A DNA stretch of 64,000 bases, taken from contig NZ_QGDT01000003.1 of assembly GCF_003149085.1 (NCBI RefSeq), positions 186,001 to 250,000 of the forward strand, given 5' to 3'. Numbering within the stretch: the stretch's first letter is position 1; each line of letters begins with the position of its first letter. Under the pieces are notes generated by a model that saw only the letters and a program-made list of their open reading frames with translations, did not search any database and was not told the DNA's origin. The DNA comes from Dyadobacter jejuensis. GTDB lineage: Bacteria; Bacteroidota; Bacteroidia; Cytophagales; Spirosomataceae. Of the stretch, positions 55,711-64,000 are shown piece by piece. The position numbers and the translations under genes are program-made.

Positions 55711-56040
55711 TTAAAGAAAAGGTTCGGGCTTTAAATCGATTAAAATTACGTTTTTTATAGTCAATCGTAATATTTCATGGTTTTCCATGATTTTTTTTGC
55801 CAATTTTTTTTTGGAATTTCGTCATGCAAAATAAGGTAAGTTGCGTTTTACACCTTAGCGACGTATACCCTCCTCTAAATCCCACTCATCTGCGGTCTTG
55901 GACCCCTAGAAGAGTGGGTGTTTTTATTTGATTACCTTCCTCGTATTTTTGGTGTATTGGCCAGATCCTCGTCCAAGGGGATAACGATCCATTTATGTCT
56001 AAAACCCTACGTAACTCTCCGCTCCATGGTCCACTTTCAG
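55711..56040. other. 330-base spacer with a candidate small transcript and a terminator
   Basis: No protein frame was supported. The part from about 55800 to 55925 ends in a terminator-like hairpin and contains an AAGGT/ACCTT stem option near 55834-55856. It could be a small RNA of about 120 bases or simply the 3' region of the response regulator transcript. The rest, 55926-56040, shows nothing. Confidence 0.4.
55881..55925 (+). terminator. Hairpin terminator downstream of the response regulator
   Basis: CCCACTC (55881-55887) pairs with GAGTGGG (55912-55918), with a further TCT/AGA inside after one mismatch. TGTTTTT follows. It is 170 bases beyond the regulator stop. Confidence 0.65.
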
Positions 56041-56328
56041 TTAATAATCACATGGTTCTGCCAAGAAATCATCTAAATCCTTTTTAGTGGCTCCGGTATA
56101 AAACGTCGAGCAGCTTTTATAGAAGTCCCGAACTGCCTCTTTATATTTCTCGCAGTTGGCATTGGTGGGGTTTTGCGAAAAGGTGGTGACTGCGGCGGTA
56201 ACCTTTTCGGCGTTGGTACTACAATTTAAAGGATTCAGGGGCCCAGCACTGTCCTTTTTACAGTTAGTCATAAAAAATAGTACGATTATCGTCGTAACCA
56301 TTGTACTAAGGTTGAGTAGCTTTTTCAT
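56041..56328 (-). CDS. Small cysteine-containing lipoprotein
   Basis: The 95-residue protein has a lipoprotein signal (FFMTNC, lipid Cys 23). Four further cysteines (C36, C59, C73, C93) in the mature part could form two disulfides. The chain is helical in look (AEKVTAAVTTFSQNPTNANCEKYKEAVRDFY). I recognise no family. It is monocistronic, between the response regulator region and the DUF2958 gene. Confidence 0.75.
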   Translation of the reverse strand: MKKLLNLSTMVTTIIVLFFMTNCKKDSAGPLNPLNCSTNAEKVTAAVTTFSQNPTNANCEKYKEAVRDFYKSCSTFYTGATKKDLDDFLAEPCDY

Positions 56329-56568
56329 AATATTAAGTTTGATTGTTAGTCAAATTTATCTGAATACTTCCCCTCCTACAAGAGTAATAATACGCGTTTG
56401 ATTGTATGGTCGTTTTCAGTGAGTAGTTGGTCGCTATAGTCGATTAACAATGCTGTAATGATCGTTTTTAGAATTCCAATTAGGGCTTTCCTCAAAAAAA
56501 AAACGGCGCCTCGTCGGGTGTTAGACGTGGGTTATTAATTTATTTTTAAAAGAATCTGAGCAAAAGGA

Positions 56569-56576
56569 TAACTTTG
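56569..56576 (+). promoter_or_regulatory. Promoter box close to the DUF2958 start
   Basis: TAACTTTG fits TAnnTTTG exactly and ends only 4 bases before the ATG at 56581. If used, transcription would begin at or within the start codon, which means a leaderless message or a true start at a downstream ATG (56617). No clear TTG partner is visible. Confidence 0.35.
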
Positions 56577-56580
56577 TAGG

Positions 56581-56964
56581 ATGTCACAGATAATACCCGA
56601 TAATTTAAGAGAGATTATGATTCATAATGCGCAGGAGGTGCAAAATGAATTGGAGAAGGACCACCAGCCGGTGGTAAGGTTGCATTCCAAGTATGGTAAG
56701 GTTCAATGGTTGCTTTCGGAACTCGATGAGAAAAATGAAATTGCCTATGGTCTCTGCGATTTGGGTCAGGGAAAGCCGGAAATTGGATATGTATCCTTAT
56801 TACAATTAGAGTCCATAAAGCATGCCCGTTTGAAGGTGCCTATGGTAGAAATGGACCCTGATTTCGAAGGCTTATACCCAATGAGTGTATATCTGAAGGC
56901 GGCCATTAATCATAAGGCTATCACTATCGATGCGGAACTCTTAAAAGCGGAGATAGGGAGATAA
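56581..56964 (+). CDS. DUF2958-like protein
   Basis: The 127-residue protein carries the DUF2958 pattern: PVVRLHSKYGKVQWLLSELDEKNEIAYGLCDLGQGKPEIGYVSL and the following LESIKHARLKVPM. In other bacteria this domain is found mainly in plasmid and mobile-element proteins. The function is unknown. It has no mobile-element neighbours here. A start at 56617 would drop the first 12 residues. Confidence 0.75.
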   Translation: MSQIIPDNLREIMIHNAQEVQNELEKDHQPVVRLHSKYGKVQWLLSELDEKNEIAYGLCDLGQGKPEIGYVSLLQLESIKHARLKVPMVEMDPDFEGLYPMSVYLKAAINHKAITIDAELLKAEIGR

Positions 56965-57144
56965 GTGGATTCGACCGTATCAGTAAGTTAGTTACTCTGA
57001 AGTATATTATAATGAGGAATGGTTGTAGATATTTATCCCCAATACTCCCCAATAATGGGACCATTTCCGTAATTCATTAACATTCAGCCAAGTAATGGGG
57101 GTGTATCGATAGGTACTGTAGCGTTAGCGCCACATTGAACCATT

Positions 57145-57196
57145 CAGCCCTTCCTGGCGGCCAGCGCGTCTTACGCATTGGTGCTAGGAAGGGCTG
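57145..57196. terminator. Hairpin between convergent DUF2958 and dps genes
   Basis: An 11-bp perfect stem CAGCCCTTCCT/AGGAAGGGCTG carries an inner CCAGCG-rich hairpin. It is about 180 bases beyond the DUF2958 stop and 13 bases before the dps stop, so it mainly serves dps. No strong U tract is present. Confidence 0.6.
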
Positions 57197-57208
57197 ATAT
57201 TTATAGGT

Positions 57209-57688
57209 TTATTTTTTTCCAGCGAAAGAGCGCAACATCCAAGTATTTTTTTCCTTGAATTGCATAAAACGGTTGACCATATCGTTGGTCCCTTCGTCAC
57301 CGGCTTCGTCGGTAGCGTCCAGCAGGTCTCTTTCCATTTCAATCAGTTTGGACATGTCTTCGAGGAGGGCATCGACCATGGCCATATCTTTCATGCCTAT
57401 GGTGTCGATCTCCTTAATGGCCGATTCTTTGATATAATCGGCAAAGCGGCTATGAGGCGGTTGGCCCAAGGTAAGTATCCGCTCCGCGATTTCGTCGATT
57501 GTTAGCTGCGCATTGGTATATAGCTCTTCAAATTTGACATGAAGCGTAAAGAAATTCTGTCCCTTAATGTTCCAGTGACAACCTCTTAATTTTTGGTAAT
57601 GAATATGGTAGTTGGCCAGATATTGGTTTAGCAAATCGACCACTGGTAATACTTGCTTCTCTTTTAGACTGATGTTTTTTGCATCCAT
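57209..57688 (-). CDS. dps: Dps family ferritin-like DNA protection protein
   Basis: The 159-residue protein has the four-helix ferritin fold. The inter-subunit ferroxidase ligands are in place: H38 in CHWN, H50 in FTLHVKFEELY, D65 and E69 in IDEIAERI, with the spacing seen in Listeria Dps (H31, H43, D58, E62). Dps oxidises iron with hydrogen peroxide and stores it as a 12-mer. The lysine-rich N-terminus is short. It is monocistronic. Confidence 0.95.
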   Translation of the reverse strand: MDAKNISLKEKQVLPVVDLLNQYLANYHIHYQKLRGCHWNIKGQNFFTLHVKFEELYTNAQLTIDEIAERILTLGQPPHSRFADYIKESAIKEIDTIGMKDMAMVDALLEDMSKLIEMERDLLDATDEAGDEGTNDMVNRFMQFKEKNTWMLRSFAGKK

Positions 57689-57770
57689 AATGGGGAGATT
57701 TAAATAGCGTACAGCTATGATTCTAAAGGTAATATAAAACTAACATCTAAAAAACCATTCCATTTGGGAA

Positions 57771-58259
57771 TTAGATATTTTTTAAGGTATTGAAGATGGC
57801 TGCATGCGACTGTACCCCTTCGTAGGTTCTTACTGGGTTGCCATTTTTATCGTATATGGCGATATAGGGAAACGATCGAATTTTATAGTAACGCTGAACC
57901 GTAAAGCTGTTCCCTTCGGTACCTACTTTAATATTAGGGTATTGGCTTAATTTGAACTTTTGAACGAATGGCTTTAGCATTTTCATATCCTGAAATGTCA
58001 CCATGACCACTTGTTTGTTAGCGATCACCGAATAGTTCTTTAGGAGGTCTTCGGTAAAGTCTACACAATGGTCACAGTCGGGAGAGAAATAAATGAGTAC
58101 TGTTGGGCCTTTGGCCATTTGGTTGGCCGTATAACTCTGGCCATTGGTAAGCTTAATATTGAATGGGGCAATTTTTTGTACTGGAACAAGTTGTGCATTG
58201 GCTGATAGGCTAACAAACAAAATGCTCACTAAAATTTGTATAACTCGGTTTTTTTGCAT
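57771..58259 (-). CDS. Exported thioredoxin-like protein (TlpA/peroxiredoxin-type fold)
   Basis: I use the ATG at 58259 (162 residues). An earlier frame adds 22 residues without a signal. A signal peptide ends near ANAQ (residue 23). The thioredoxin fold has the active pair C62/C65 in SPDCDHCVDF, then VVMVTFQD and a cis-Pro region RSFPYIAIYD. The protein should reduce disulfides or act on haem maturation in the periplasm, as TlpA/ResA do. No cytochrome gene is next to it. Confidence 0.85.
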   Translation of the reverse strand: MQKNRVIQILVSILFVSLSANAQLVPVQKIAPFNIKLTNGQSYTANQMAKGPTVLIYFSPDCDHCVDFTEDLLKNYSVIANKQVVMVTFQDMKMLKPFVQKFKLSQYPNIKVGTEGNSFTVQRYYKIRSFPYIAIYDKNGNPVRTYEGVQSHAAIFNTLKNI

Positions 58260-58464
58260 GATATTAATCGGATTTTTGTCGCAATTTATATAAGTTTCAA
58301 TTAAATGATCTATTTTAATCGACAATTAACAGACATTGACATTTTAAGTAAGTTTCACTTGGAATGAGGCATGGTAATTGAGGATGGGCTTCTATAGAAT
58401 TGCGACGAGAGGAGGGGCGGGACCGCCTGCCGCACTACGTTTAATTAATCAATATATTTAAAAT

Positions 58465-59778
58465 ATGTCTACAAGAGTTGTCATTATAGGAGGAGGCTTT
58501 GCTGGGATCAATATGGCCTTAGAGTTGGCCAATCATCGTGCATTTGAGGTTATATTGGTAGATAAAAATAACTACAATTTCTTTCCACCCTTATTGTATC
58601 AGGTGGCTACGGGGTTCTTGGAGCCCTCGAGCATCAGTTATCCTTTCCGCAAACTATTTCGCGGGAAACGGAATGTAAAGTTTCGATTAGGGGAATTACA
58701 GCGCATCGATCAGGAAAACAATGAGGTGTTGTTGAATAATGGAATACTTCCATACGACAAGTTAATCATAGCTACAGGAGCTCATACCAATTTCTTTGGC
58801 ATGGAAAATGTTAAGAAAAACGCTATTGCTATGAAGACCGTCGACGATGCCATCGGGATGAGAAACCGGTTGTTACAGCAAATGGAAAAGGCCAGTATCA
58901 GTAACGACCCCGACGAAATCAAGAAGCGACTCACCATTGTGATTGCCGGTGGGGGGCCTACTGGCGTTGAACTGTCTGGTATTTTTGCTGAATTGCGCAA
59001 TGGCATTATGCGCAAGGAGTATCCTGAGCTCGTGGGCAAGGGCAGTGAAATATTTTTGGTAGATGGTGGAGAAGCGCTTTTATCTCCTATGAGCGTCGCT
59101 TCGCAACAAGACACCCTTAGGGACTTAAAAGAGTTGGGGGTGAATATATTATTGAAAAGTAGGGTTCAGGACTTTAAAGACGACCGAGTATACCTTAAAG
59201 ATGGTCGGATCATCGAAACCAAAACCCTGATATGGGCGGCTGGGGTGACCGCCTTTCGCTTCGAGGGTATTTCTGATACTTCTTATGGCCGTTCTAACCG
59301 CTTGTTGGTCGACGCAACGAACCTGGTAGCAGAAACCAATAATATTTACGCCGTTGGGGACGCATGCTTGCAATTGACCGACGAGAATTATTCATTTGGT
59401 CATCCTCAGGTGGCCCAGGTGGCCATTCAGCAGGCCAAAAACCTAGTGAAGAACTTGGAACGTTCGTTAAATAATAAGCCTTTGATCCCTTTTCGGTATA
59501 TCGATAAAGGTTCCATGGCCATTATTGGGAAAATGAAGGCGGTTGTAGACTTACCCAAACCCAAATGGCACCTCGATGGGGTGACGGCATGGCTCGCGTG
59601 GCTGTTTATCCACCTCTTTGCCTTAATATCGTATCGGAACAGGGCAAAGACCTTCTATAACTGGATGATTGCCTACCTCACCAACGATCAGTCGCTACGG
59701 ATGATAATAAAGCCCATTCATTCGGAAAACGATGAACAGCAGATGGAGCCAGAGAGTGAGCGTGAGTCGGAGGCCTAG
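58465..59778 (+). CDS. ndh: Type II NADH dehydrogenase (NDH-2)
   Basis: The 437-residue flavoprotein has the FAD motif VIIGGGFAGINMALEL at the start and the NADH motif VIAGGGPTGVELSGIFAELR near 157. It also has IWAAGVTA and a flavin-site NIYAVGDACLQL near 290. The C-terminal amphipathic part (WLAWLFIHLFALISYRNRAKTFYNWM) anchors it to the membrane. NDH-2 passes electrons from NADH to quinone without proton pumping. It overlaps the convergent cheB by 4 bases. Confidence 0.93.
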   Translation: MSTRVVIIGGGFAGINMALELANHRAFEVILVDKNNYNFFPPLLYQVATGFLEPSSISYPFRKLFRGKRNVKFRLGELQRIDQENNEVLLNNGILPYDKLIIATGAHTNFFGMENVKKNAIAMKTVDDAIGMRNRLLQQMEKASISNDPDEIKKRLTIVIAGGGPTGVELSGIFAELRNGIMRKEYPELVGKGSEIFLVDGGEALLSPMSVASQQDTLRDLKELGVNILLKSRVQDFKDDRVYLKDGRIIETKTLIWAAGVTAFRFEGISDTSYGRSNRLLVDATNLVAETNNIYAVGDACLQLTDENYSFGHPQVAQVAIQQAKNLVKNLERSLNNKPLIPFRYIDKGSMAIIGKMKAVVDLPKPKWHLDGVTAWLAWLFIHLFALISYRNRAKTFYNWMIAYLTNDQSLRMIIKPIHSENDEQQMEPESERESEA

Positions 59779-60350
59779 ACCTGTTCATTCAAAAAACTAA
59801 CGATTTGTTCGATTCCTAATATGCGGTCATAATGGCCCAGATCAATGGCGGATTGCGGCATGACGGGCATTTGAGCCGAAGCAGGATTTTGCACTATGGC
59901 CAGTCCGCCATACTTTCGTATACTAGCCATGCCAAGGGTACCATCCTCATTGGCCCCCGACAGCAGAATTCCTGTGGCCCTGGAACCATAGGCCTGGGCC
60001 ACCGACTGAAAGGTGACATCGATACAAGGTCGGCTAAAATGGATTTTTTCATCATCGTCCAAAGCGAAGGACCTGCCTTCTTCTATGAGTAAATGATAGT
60101 CGGCAGGAGCCAGATAAATGTATCCGTCTTGTAATGGTAGCTTATCTTCTACCTCAATAATGGGGATTGAACATTTGCTACGAAGCAGGGCCTCCAGATT
60201 GGAGTCAGTTCCTGCCATACGATGAAGTACTATTAATATGCTAAACTGGATGGGTGAATAAATGCGTGGCAGTACTTCGAATAGAAAGGGCAAGCTTCCG
60301 GCAGACCCCCCGATGACGACCAATTTCGACCTTATTTCGTTTTTCTCCAT
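59775..60350 (-). CDS. CheB-type methylesterase domain protein without receiver domain
   Basis: The 191-residue protein is only the CheB catalytic domain. The Ser-His-Asp triad is visible as S16 in VIGGSAGS, H43 in IVLHRM and D136 in GANEDG. The regulatory receiver domain of chemotaxis CheB is absent, so it is controlled in another way, perhaps by the response regulator encoded two genes upstream. It overlaps cheR by 19 bases at the start and is the last gene of the signalling run. Confidence 0.92.
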   Translation of the reverse strand: MEKNEIRSKLVVIGGSAGSLPFLFEVLPRIYSPIQFSILIVLHRMAGTDSNLEALLRSKCSIPIIEVEDKLPLQDGYIYLAPADYHLLIEEGRSFALDDDEKIHFSRPCIDVTFQSVAQAYGSRATGILLSGANEDGTLGMASIRKYGGLAIVQNPASAQMPVMPQSAIDLGHYDRILGIEQIVSFLNEQV

Positions 60351-61147
60351 ATCTTTTCTTGATTAAGTTTGCGGAAATTCCCGTCGATAGCTGAAAAACG
60401 GATGGTTTCCTTACTTCCTAATGCTAAAAACCCGAGGGTTGAAATGCTGGATTCGAATAATTGTAAGACCCTTTCCTGCAAGTCTTTGTTGAAATAAATC
60501 AACACATTCCTACAGATAATTAGGTCGAATTCATTGAATGAGCTATCCGATACCAAATTATGGGTAGAGATAATGACTTTGTCGGTCAGCCTGCTGAGCA
60601 GCTTCGCTTGTCCATAATGAGCCGTGTAGTAGGAAGAGAAGTCCTGTTGGCCGCCAGAGGCGATATAATTCTCCGAATACTTCTTCATTTGGTCCAGAGG
60701 TACCATTCCACGTTTTACATTTTCGAGTACGGTGGCATTGAGGTCAGTGCCATAGATCAAGGCCTTGTCCAAAATATTTGCCTCCTCCAGGAGTATGGCC
60801 ATCGAGAATATCTCTTCTCCCGTAGAACATCCCGCATGCCAAATTCGTATAAAAGGTTTGGTAGCTAGAGCGGGAATAACTTCTTGGCGAAGTGCTCTAT
60901 AGAAAGAAGGGTCACGAAACATTTCTGTAACGTTGACAGTGAGCTCTTCAATGAATCTTTTCACATAGCTGTCGTCCTCAAACAAGCGATGACGCAATTC
61001 TGTAAGATTACCAAATTTATCCATATTGCAAATTCGCTTTACCCGCCTGATTAAGGAAGCCTTCGAATAGCCTATAAAATCGTAACCGTAATGCCGGTAT
61101 ATATCTTCGAGAAGGATATTTAGTTCCTGGTCTGAAATCATTATCAT
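60332..61147 (-). CDS. CheR-type protein methyltransferase
   Basis: The 271-residue protein has the CheR N-terminal helical domain (LLEDIYRHYGYDFIGYSKASLIRRVKRI) and the SAM-binding domain: RIWHAGCSTGEEIFSMAI near 100, and IICRNVLIYFNKDLQERVL near 210. CheR methylates glutamates on receptor helices. It overlaps the upstream response regulator at a TAATG junction, so translation is coupled. No methyl-accepting receptor gene is in the window. The coiled coil of the kinase upstream may be a target. Confidence 0.93.
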   Translation of the reverse strand: MIMISDQELNILLEDIYRHYGYDFIGYSKASLIRRVKRICNMDKFGNLTELRHRLFEDDSYVKRFIEELTVNVTEMFRDPSFYRALRQEVIPALATKPFIRIWHAGCSTGEEIFSMAILLEEANILDKALIYGTDLNATVLENVKRGMVPLDQMKKYSENYIASGGQQDFSSYYTAHYGQAKLLSRLTDKVIISTHNLVSDSSFNEFDLIICRNVLIYFNKDLQERVLQLFESSISTLGFLALGSKETIRFSAIDGNFRKLNQEKIWRKTK

Positions 61148-61515
61148 TATATCTTTTGAAGTAGTTCCAACAAGCGATCAATATTAATCGGCTTAGGAAT
61201 ATAGTCGTCGGCACCGGCAAGCAGGCACTTTTCCCGATCCCCTTTCATGGCTTGTGCAGTAACTGCGTAGATGGGTACTTTCTGGCGATTTTCGAGTGCC
61301 TTGATGAGCGGAATGGCTTCGTAACCGTCCATATCGGGCATCATCATGTCGATCAGGATAGCATCTATAGGTTCGTTGGATTGGAGTAAGGCAAGTGCTT
61401 CTCGGGCATCGGAACGGGCGATACATTGAAAGGACTTGGATCGTAGCATCGCCGAAAGGGCAAATATATTCCTTTCATCATCGTCAATGATCAGTATTTT
61501 ATTTTTTGAATCCAT
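61147..61515 (-). CDS. Single-domain response regulator
   Basis: The 122-residue receiver-only protein has DDD at 11-13, phospho-acceptor D56 in ILIDMMMPDMDGYE, and the conserved Lys in YIPKPINID. It lacks an output domain, so it acts by binding a partner, as CheY or Spo0F do. It closely resembles the third receiver of the hybrid kinase directly upstream (DMMMP...MDGYE, GDREKC, DYI-KP), which suggests it arose by duplication. Its gene starts 54 bases after the kinase stop. Confidence 0.93.
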   Translation of the reverse strand: MDSKNKILIIDDDERNIFALSAMLRSKSFQCIARSDAREALALLQSNEPIDAILIDMMMPDMDGYEAIPLIKALENRQKVPIYAVTAQAMKGDREKCLLAGADDYIPKPINIDRLLELLQKI

Positions 61516-61569
61516 CGGTTAGATATTGTAGTTGATATTCGTCCAGTAGGAAATCCGTATAGAATACTT

Positions 61570-64000
61570 TTACTTATCAAAAAGCCATACCCGTAGTAGG
61601 GAAATGAGTTGATCGACATCTACGGGCTTGGTAATATAGTCGGAGGCCCCTGCCGAAATACATTTTTCCCTATCGCCCATCATGGCCTTAGCTGTGACTG
61701 CTATGATAGGGAGGTTTCGCCATTGGCTATTTTGTCGAATGCGACGTGCAGTTTCATAACCATCCATATTGGGCATCATCATATCGAGTAATACCACGTC
61801 AACATTCGGGTACTCTTCCAGTTTGCTCATGGCTTCCTGGCCATCTAAAGCAGTAAGGACGTTCATTTTGTAATTTTCTAAGGATTTGGAAAGAGAAAAA
61901 ATGTTCCGGACATCGTCGTCGGCAATGAGAACGGTTTTCCCATGAAGCACTTCATTCATTCCCCTTAAGTTTTTGGCTATCCCTTTGGGTTCATTTGGAT
62001 GAGTATTTTCCTCCATAATATGAAGGAAGAGCGAAACTTCATCCAACATGCGTTGATAGGAGTGGGCCGTCTTAACAATGATCGAATCGGCATATTGTTT
62101 GATCCGTAGTTCTTCATTGAGGGAAAGACTTTTTCCTGTAAAAATAATTATGGGAATATTTTCGTATTCAGGAGTAGTCTTGACCATTTCCAGGGTCTCA
62201 TAGGCTTTCTGATCTGGAATGCCCATATCCAGAATGACACAGTCTATATTCTTAGACTTTAGTGCCAATAGACCATCTTCAATATGTTCGTTTAACTCGG
62301 CCTGTATATCGAAGGAATTTAGATAGAACGCTAAAGCTTTGGCATGTTTTGGGTTGTCCTCAACGATTAATACCTTTTTGGCTTTTTTACTGACGACATA
62401 TTCAATTTTTTCGAATATCTCTTTCATTCTTTCAATGGCCACCGGCTTGTCAATGAAATCAACCGCTCCTTTTACCAGACTTTGGTTTTTCATTTTATGT
62501 GAGGACATAATATGAATTGGGATATGCCGGGTCGTTTTGTTTTTCTTGAGCTGGTCCATAATCTCCCATCCCGACAGTATCGGCAATTGCAGATCCAGAA
62601 GAATGCCCACTGGAATAAACTGTATGGCTAGCTTGAGGCCTTCATCCCCTCGCACGGCTACAATACCCTTATAGCCCTTGCTTTTGGTATATTGGAGCAA
62701 TGATTTAGCAAAGGGCACATCATCTTCTATAATCAGCACACAGCGGTCGCCTGGGTGAATCTGATGCCTGTCGTCCGGTATATTTTCCGGAATATAGGTA
62801 CTTACAAATTGGTCTTCTGGCTTGGCTATCTCGACCGTTGGGCTTGGAAGCTCTAGGGATTCTTCGTATGGGCTGAGTTGGGCTTGGACTTCGTAAACAG
62901 GGAGAGTCAAGGTAAAGGTACTGCCAACCCCTTCCCGGCTCTCCAAGGTGATGTCTCCTCGAAGTAACTTGACGAGTTGCTTGCAAATGGAAAGTCCTAG
63001 TCCTGTGCCTCCGTATTTGCGTTTGGTAGAGCCATCGGCTTGCTGGAAAGCCTCAAATATCATCTGTTGTTTTTCAGGGGCTATGCCTATTCCTGTATCC
63101 TTAACTATAAAGTCTATATAGCCTTTTTGTCTTGAATTTTTGATGCTAAGTATAACGCTTCCCTCACTGGTGAACTTCAGAGCATTGGATATCAGGTTTT
63201 TAATAATTTGATCTAAGCGCATCCGGTCGGTTTCAATTACCCGATTGACCAAGCTATCAATCTCAACCTGAAATTCGATATGCTTTTGTTTTGCAATAGG
63301 GGTAAACAAGCCAGACCACTCCGAGGTAAGCATTTTAAGGTCGGTTTCTTGATATTCAAGCTCCATTTTGCCGGCCTCAATTTTAGACAAATCCAAGATT
63401 TCGTCGATCAAAGCCAGCAAACCATTCCCTGAGGCATTGATAACCGTGGCGTATTCAACTTGGTCGTCAGAAAGGTTCTTGGAGTCGTTATCTTTGAGGA
63501 GTCTACTTAATAGTAGGATGGAATTGAGCGGAGTCCTTAGCTCATGAGACATATTGGCCAAAAACTCGGACTTATAACGCGTGGAGATGGCCAACTCTTG
63601 AGCTTTCTGTAATATTTCTCCATTGCGCTCCTCCAATAGACTACTTCGTTCCTCCAGTTCTTCATTGGTCTGTTGCAATTCTTCTTGCTGAACACGCAGT
63701 TCCTCTTCTGAGGCTTGGAGCTTTTGAGACTGGGCCTCTAGCTCCGCATTTAGGTTTTCGAGTTCTTGGTGTTGTGCCTGAAGCTCTTCTGCTTGGGCTT
63801 GGGTTTCTTCCAAGTAGTTTTGAAGTCGAATAAAATCCAAGGCCGAGTTGATTCCTATGGCCATCAACTCTAGATTTTGTTCTATAAATTCAAGTTCCAA
63901 ATCGCTAGGCTTGCTCATAAGAGCCAGTTCCAATACCGCAATGGTTTCGGAGCCATACTGCAATGGAATTACGACAATGGTGCTGGGGGGCATTTGCCCA
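61570..64000 (-). CDS. Hybrid sensor histidine kinase with three receiver domains (5' end beyond the window)
   Basis: The frame is open to the right edge, so the N-terminus (probably HAMP or membrane part, and most of a GAF domain) is outside. From the ATG-like residue at 63993: end of GAF to about 60, coiled coil about 60-135, HisKA with H in NMSHELRTPLNS, and HATPase_c with KNLISNALKFTSEGS, DTGIGIAPEKQ and GGTGLGLSICKQLV. Three receivers follow, with acceptor aspartates in ILLDLQLP, VILDMGIP and VLLDMMMP. The upstream signal is unknown. It heads the run with a response regulator, CheR and CheB. Confidence 0.92.
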   Translation of the reverse strand, partial: GQMPPSTIVVIPLQYGSETIAVLELALMSKPSDLELEFIEQNLELMAIGINSALDFIRLQNYLEETQAQAEELQAQHQELENLNAELEAQSQKLQASEEELRVQQEELQQTNEELEERSSLLEERNGEILQKAQELAISTRYKSEFLANMSHELRTPLNSILLLSRLLKDNDSKNLSDDQVEYATVINASGNGLLALIDEILDLSKIEAGKMELEYQETDLKMLTSEWSGLFTPIAKQKHIEFQVEIDSLVNRVIETDRMRLDQIIKNLISNALKFTSEGSVILSIKNSRQKGYIDFIVKDTGIGIAPEKQQMIFEAFQQADGSTKRKYGGTGLGLSICKQLVKLLRGDITLESREGVGSTFTLTLPVYEVQAQLSPYEESLELPSPTVEIAKPEDQFVSTYIPENIPDDRHQIHPGDRCVLIIEDDVPFAKSLLQYTKSKGYKGIVAVRGDEGLKLAIQFIPVGILLDLQLPILSGWEIMDQLKKNKTTRHIPIHIMSSHKMKNQSLVKGAVDFIDKPVAIERMKEIFEKIEYVVSKKAKKVLIVEDNPKHAKALAFYLNSFDIQAELNEHIEDGLLALKSKNIDCVILDMGIPDQKAYETLEMVKTTPEYENIPIIIFTGKSLSLNEELRIKQYADSIIVKTAHSYQRMLDEVSLFLHIMEENTHPNEPKGIAKNLRGMNEVLHGKTVLIADDDVRNIFSLSKSLENYKMNVLTALDGQEAMSKLEEYPNVDVVLLDMMMPNMDGYETARRIRQNSQWRNLPIIAVTAKAMMGDREKCISAGASDYITKPVDVDQLISLLRVWLFDK

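Noticed and set aside
61570..64000. A complete chemotaxis operon
   Set aside because: CheA, CheW, a chemoreceptor and flagellar genes are absent from the window. Only CheR, a receiver-less CheB and receiver proteins are present.

Overview
The window looks like a chromosomal segment of a free-living member of the Bacteroidota, most likely order Cytophagales. The evidence is moderate GC, almost no Shine-Dalgarno signals, lipoprotein signals of the Bacteroidota type, a CarboxypepD-reg/outer-membrane beta-barrel receptor, a MarR-YceI pair, small-box promoters of the TAnnTTTG type, and many Tat- or lipobox-tagged sugar enzymes. I see no rRNA, tRNA, CRISPR array, insertion sequence or phage gene. 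About 57 protein genes are supported, including one 54-residue membrane protein (48391-48555) and an N-terminal fragment at the left edge. The last gene runs off the right edge.

Layout. 1-4074: a gene-poor AT-rich stretch, a two-domain sulfurtransferase, a DinB-like protein, a secreted esterase and a ThuA-like lipoprotein. 4114-10529: a compact six-gene minus-strand operon, read as DUF427 protein, FAD disulfide oxidoreductase, ABC ATPase, permease fused to a binding protein, EgtB and EgtD. This combines synthesis of ergothioneine with what looks like an EgtUV-type importer. It is the most interesting part of the window, partly because the binding domain has its two halves in swapped order (a circular permutation). 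10714-23779: a SWIM-SNF2 helicase, a TspO-like membrane protein, a Tat-exported Gfo/Idh/MocA oxidoreductase, topoisomerase III, an acyltransferase, a lipase-like hydrolase, DUF4202 and an L,D-transpeptidase. 23980-32172: an outer-membrane beta-barrel receptor, an AraC regulator, a small GNAT protein, a YegD-like Hsp70, small exported proteins, and a lactonase plus CBM9-like pair. 32408-43683: an MHS-family transporter with its small partner, thiolase, GtrA, two envelope proteins, SMP-30 lactonase, a GH13 enzyme, Maf, MarR-YceI, an HsdR-N nuclease-like protein and AMP nucleosidase.

43801-47963 holds a ybbP-ybbA pair divergent from a tesA-like esterase, the same arrangement as in enterobacteria. 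48848-54591 is a sugar uptake and catabolism run: FucP-type symporter, ROK kinase, esterase, TIM-barrel isomerase and glucose-6-phosphate isomerase. 54570-59778 holds VanZ, an orphan NarL-type regulator followed by a possible small RNA, DUF2958, Dps, a thioredoxin-like protein and type II NADH dehydrogenase. 59775-64000 is a minus-strand signalling run of hybrid histidine kinase, response regulator, CheR and a receiver-less CheB.

Several genes deal with thiol and oxidant stress (sulfurtransferase, ergothioneine operon, Dps, thioredoxin-like protein), and several with sugars (FucP run, GH13, two lactonases, CBM9, Gfo/Idh, ThuA). Convergent gene pairs commonly overlap by a few bases or are closed by strong two-way hairpin terminators. 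Family names come from reading the translated sequences without a database search.
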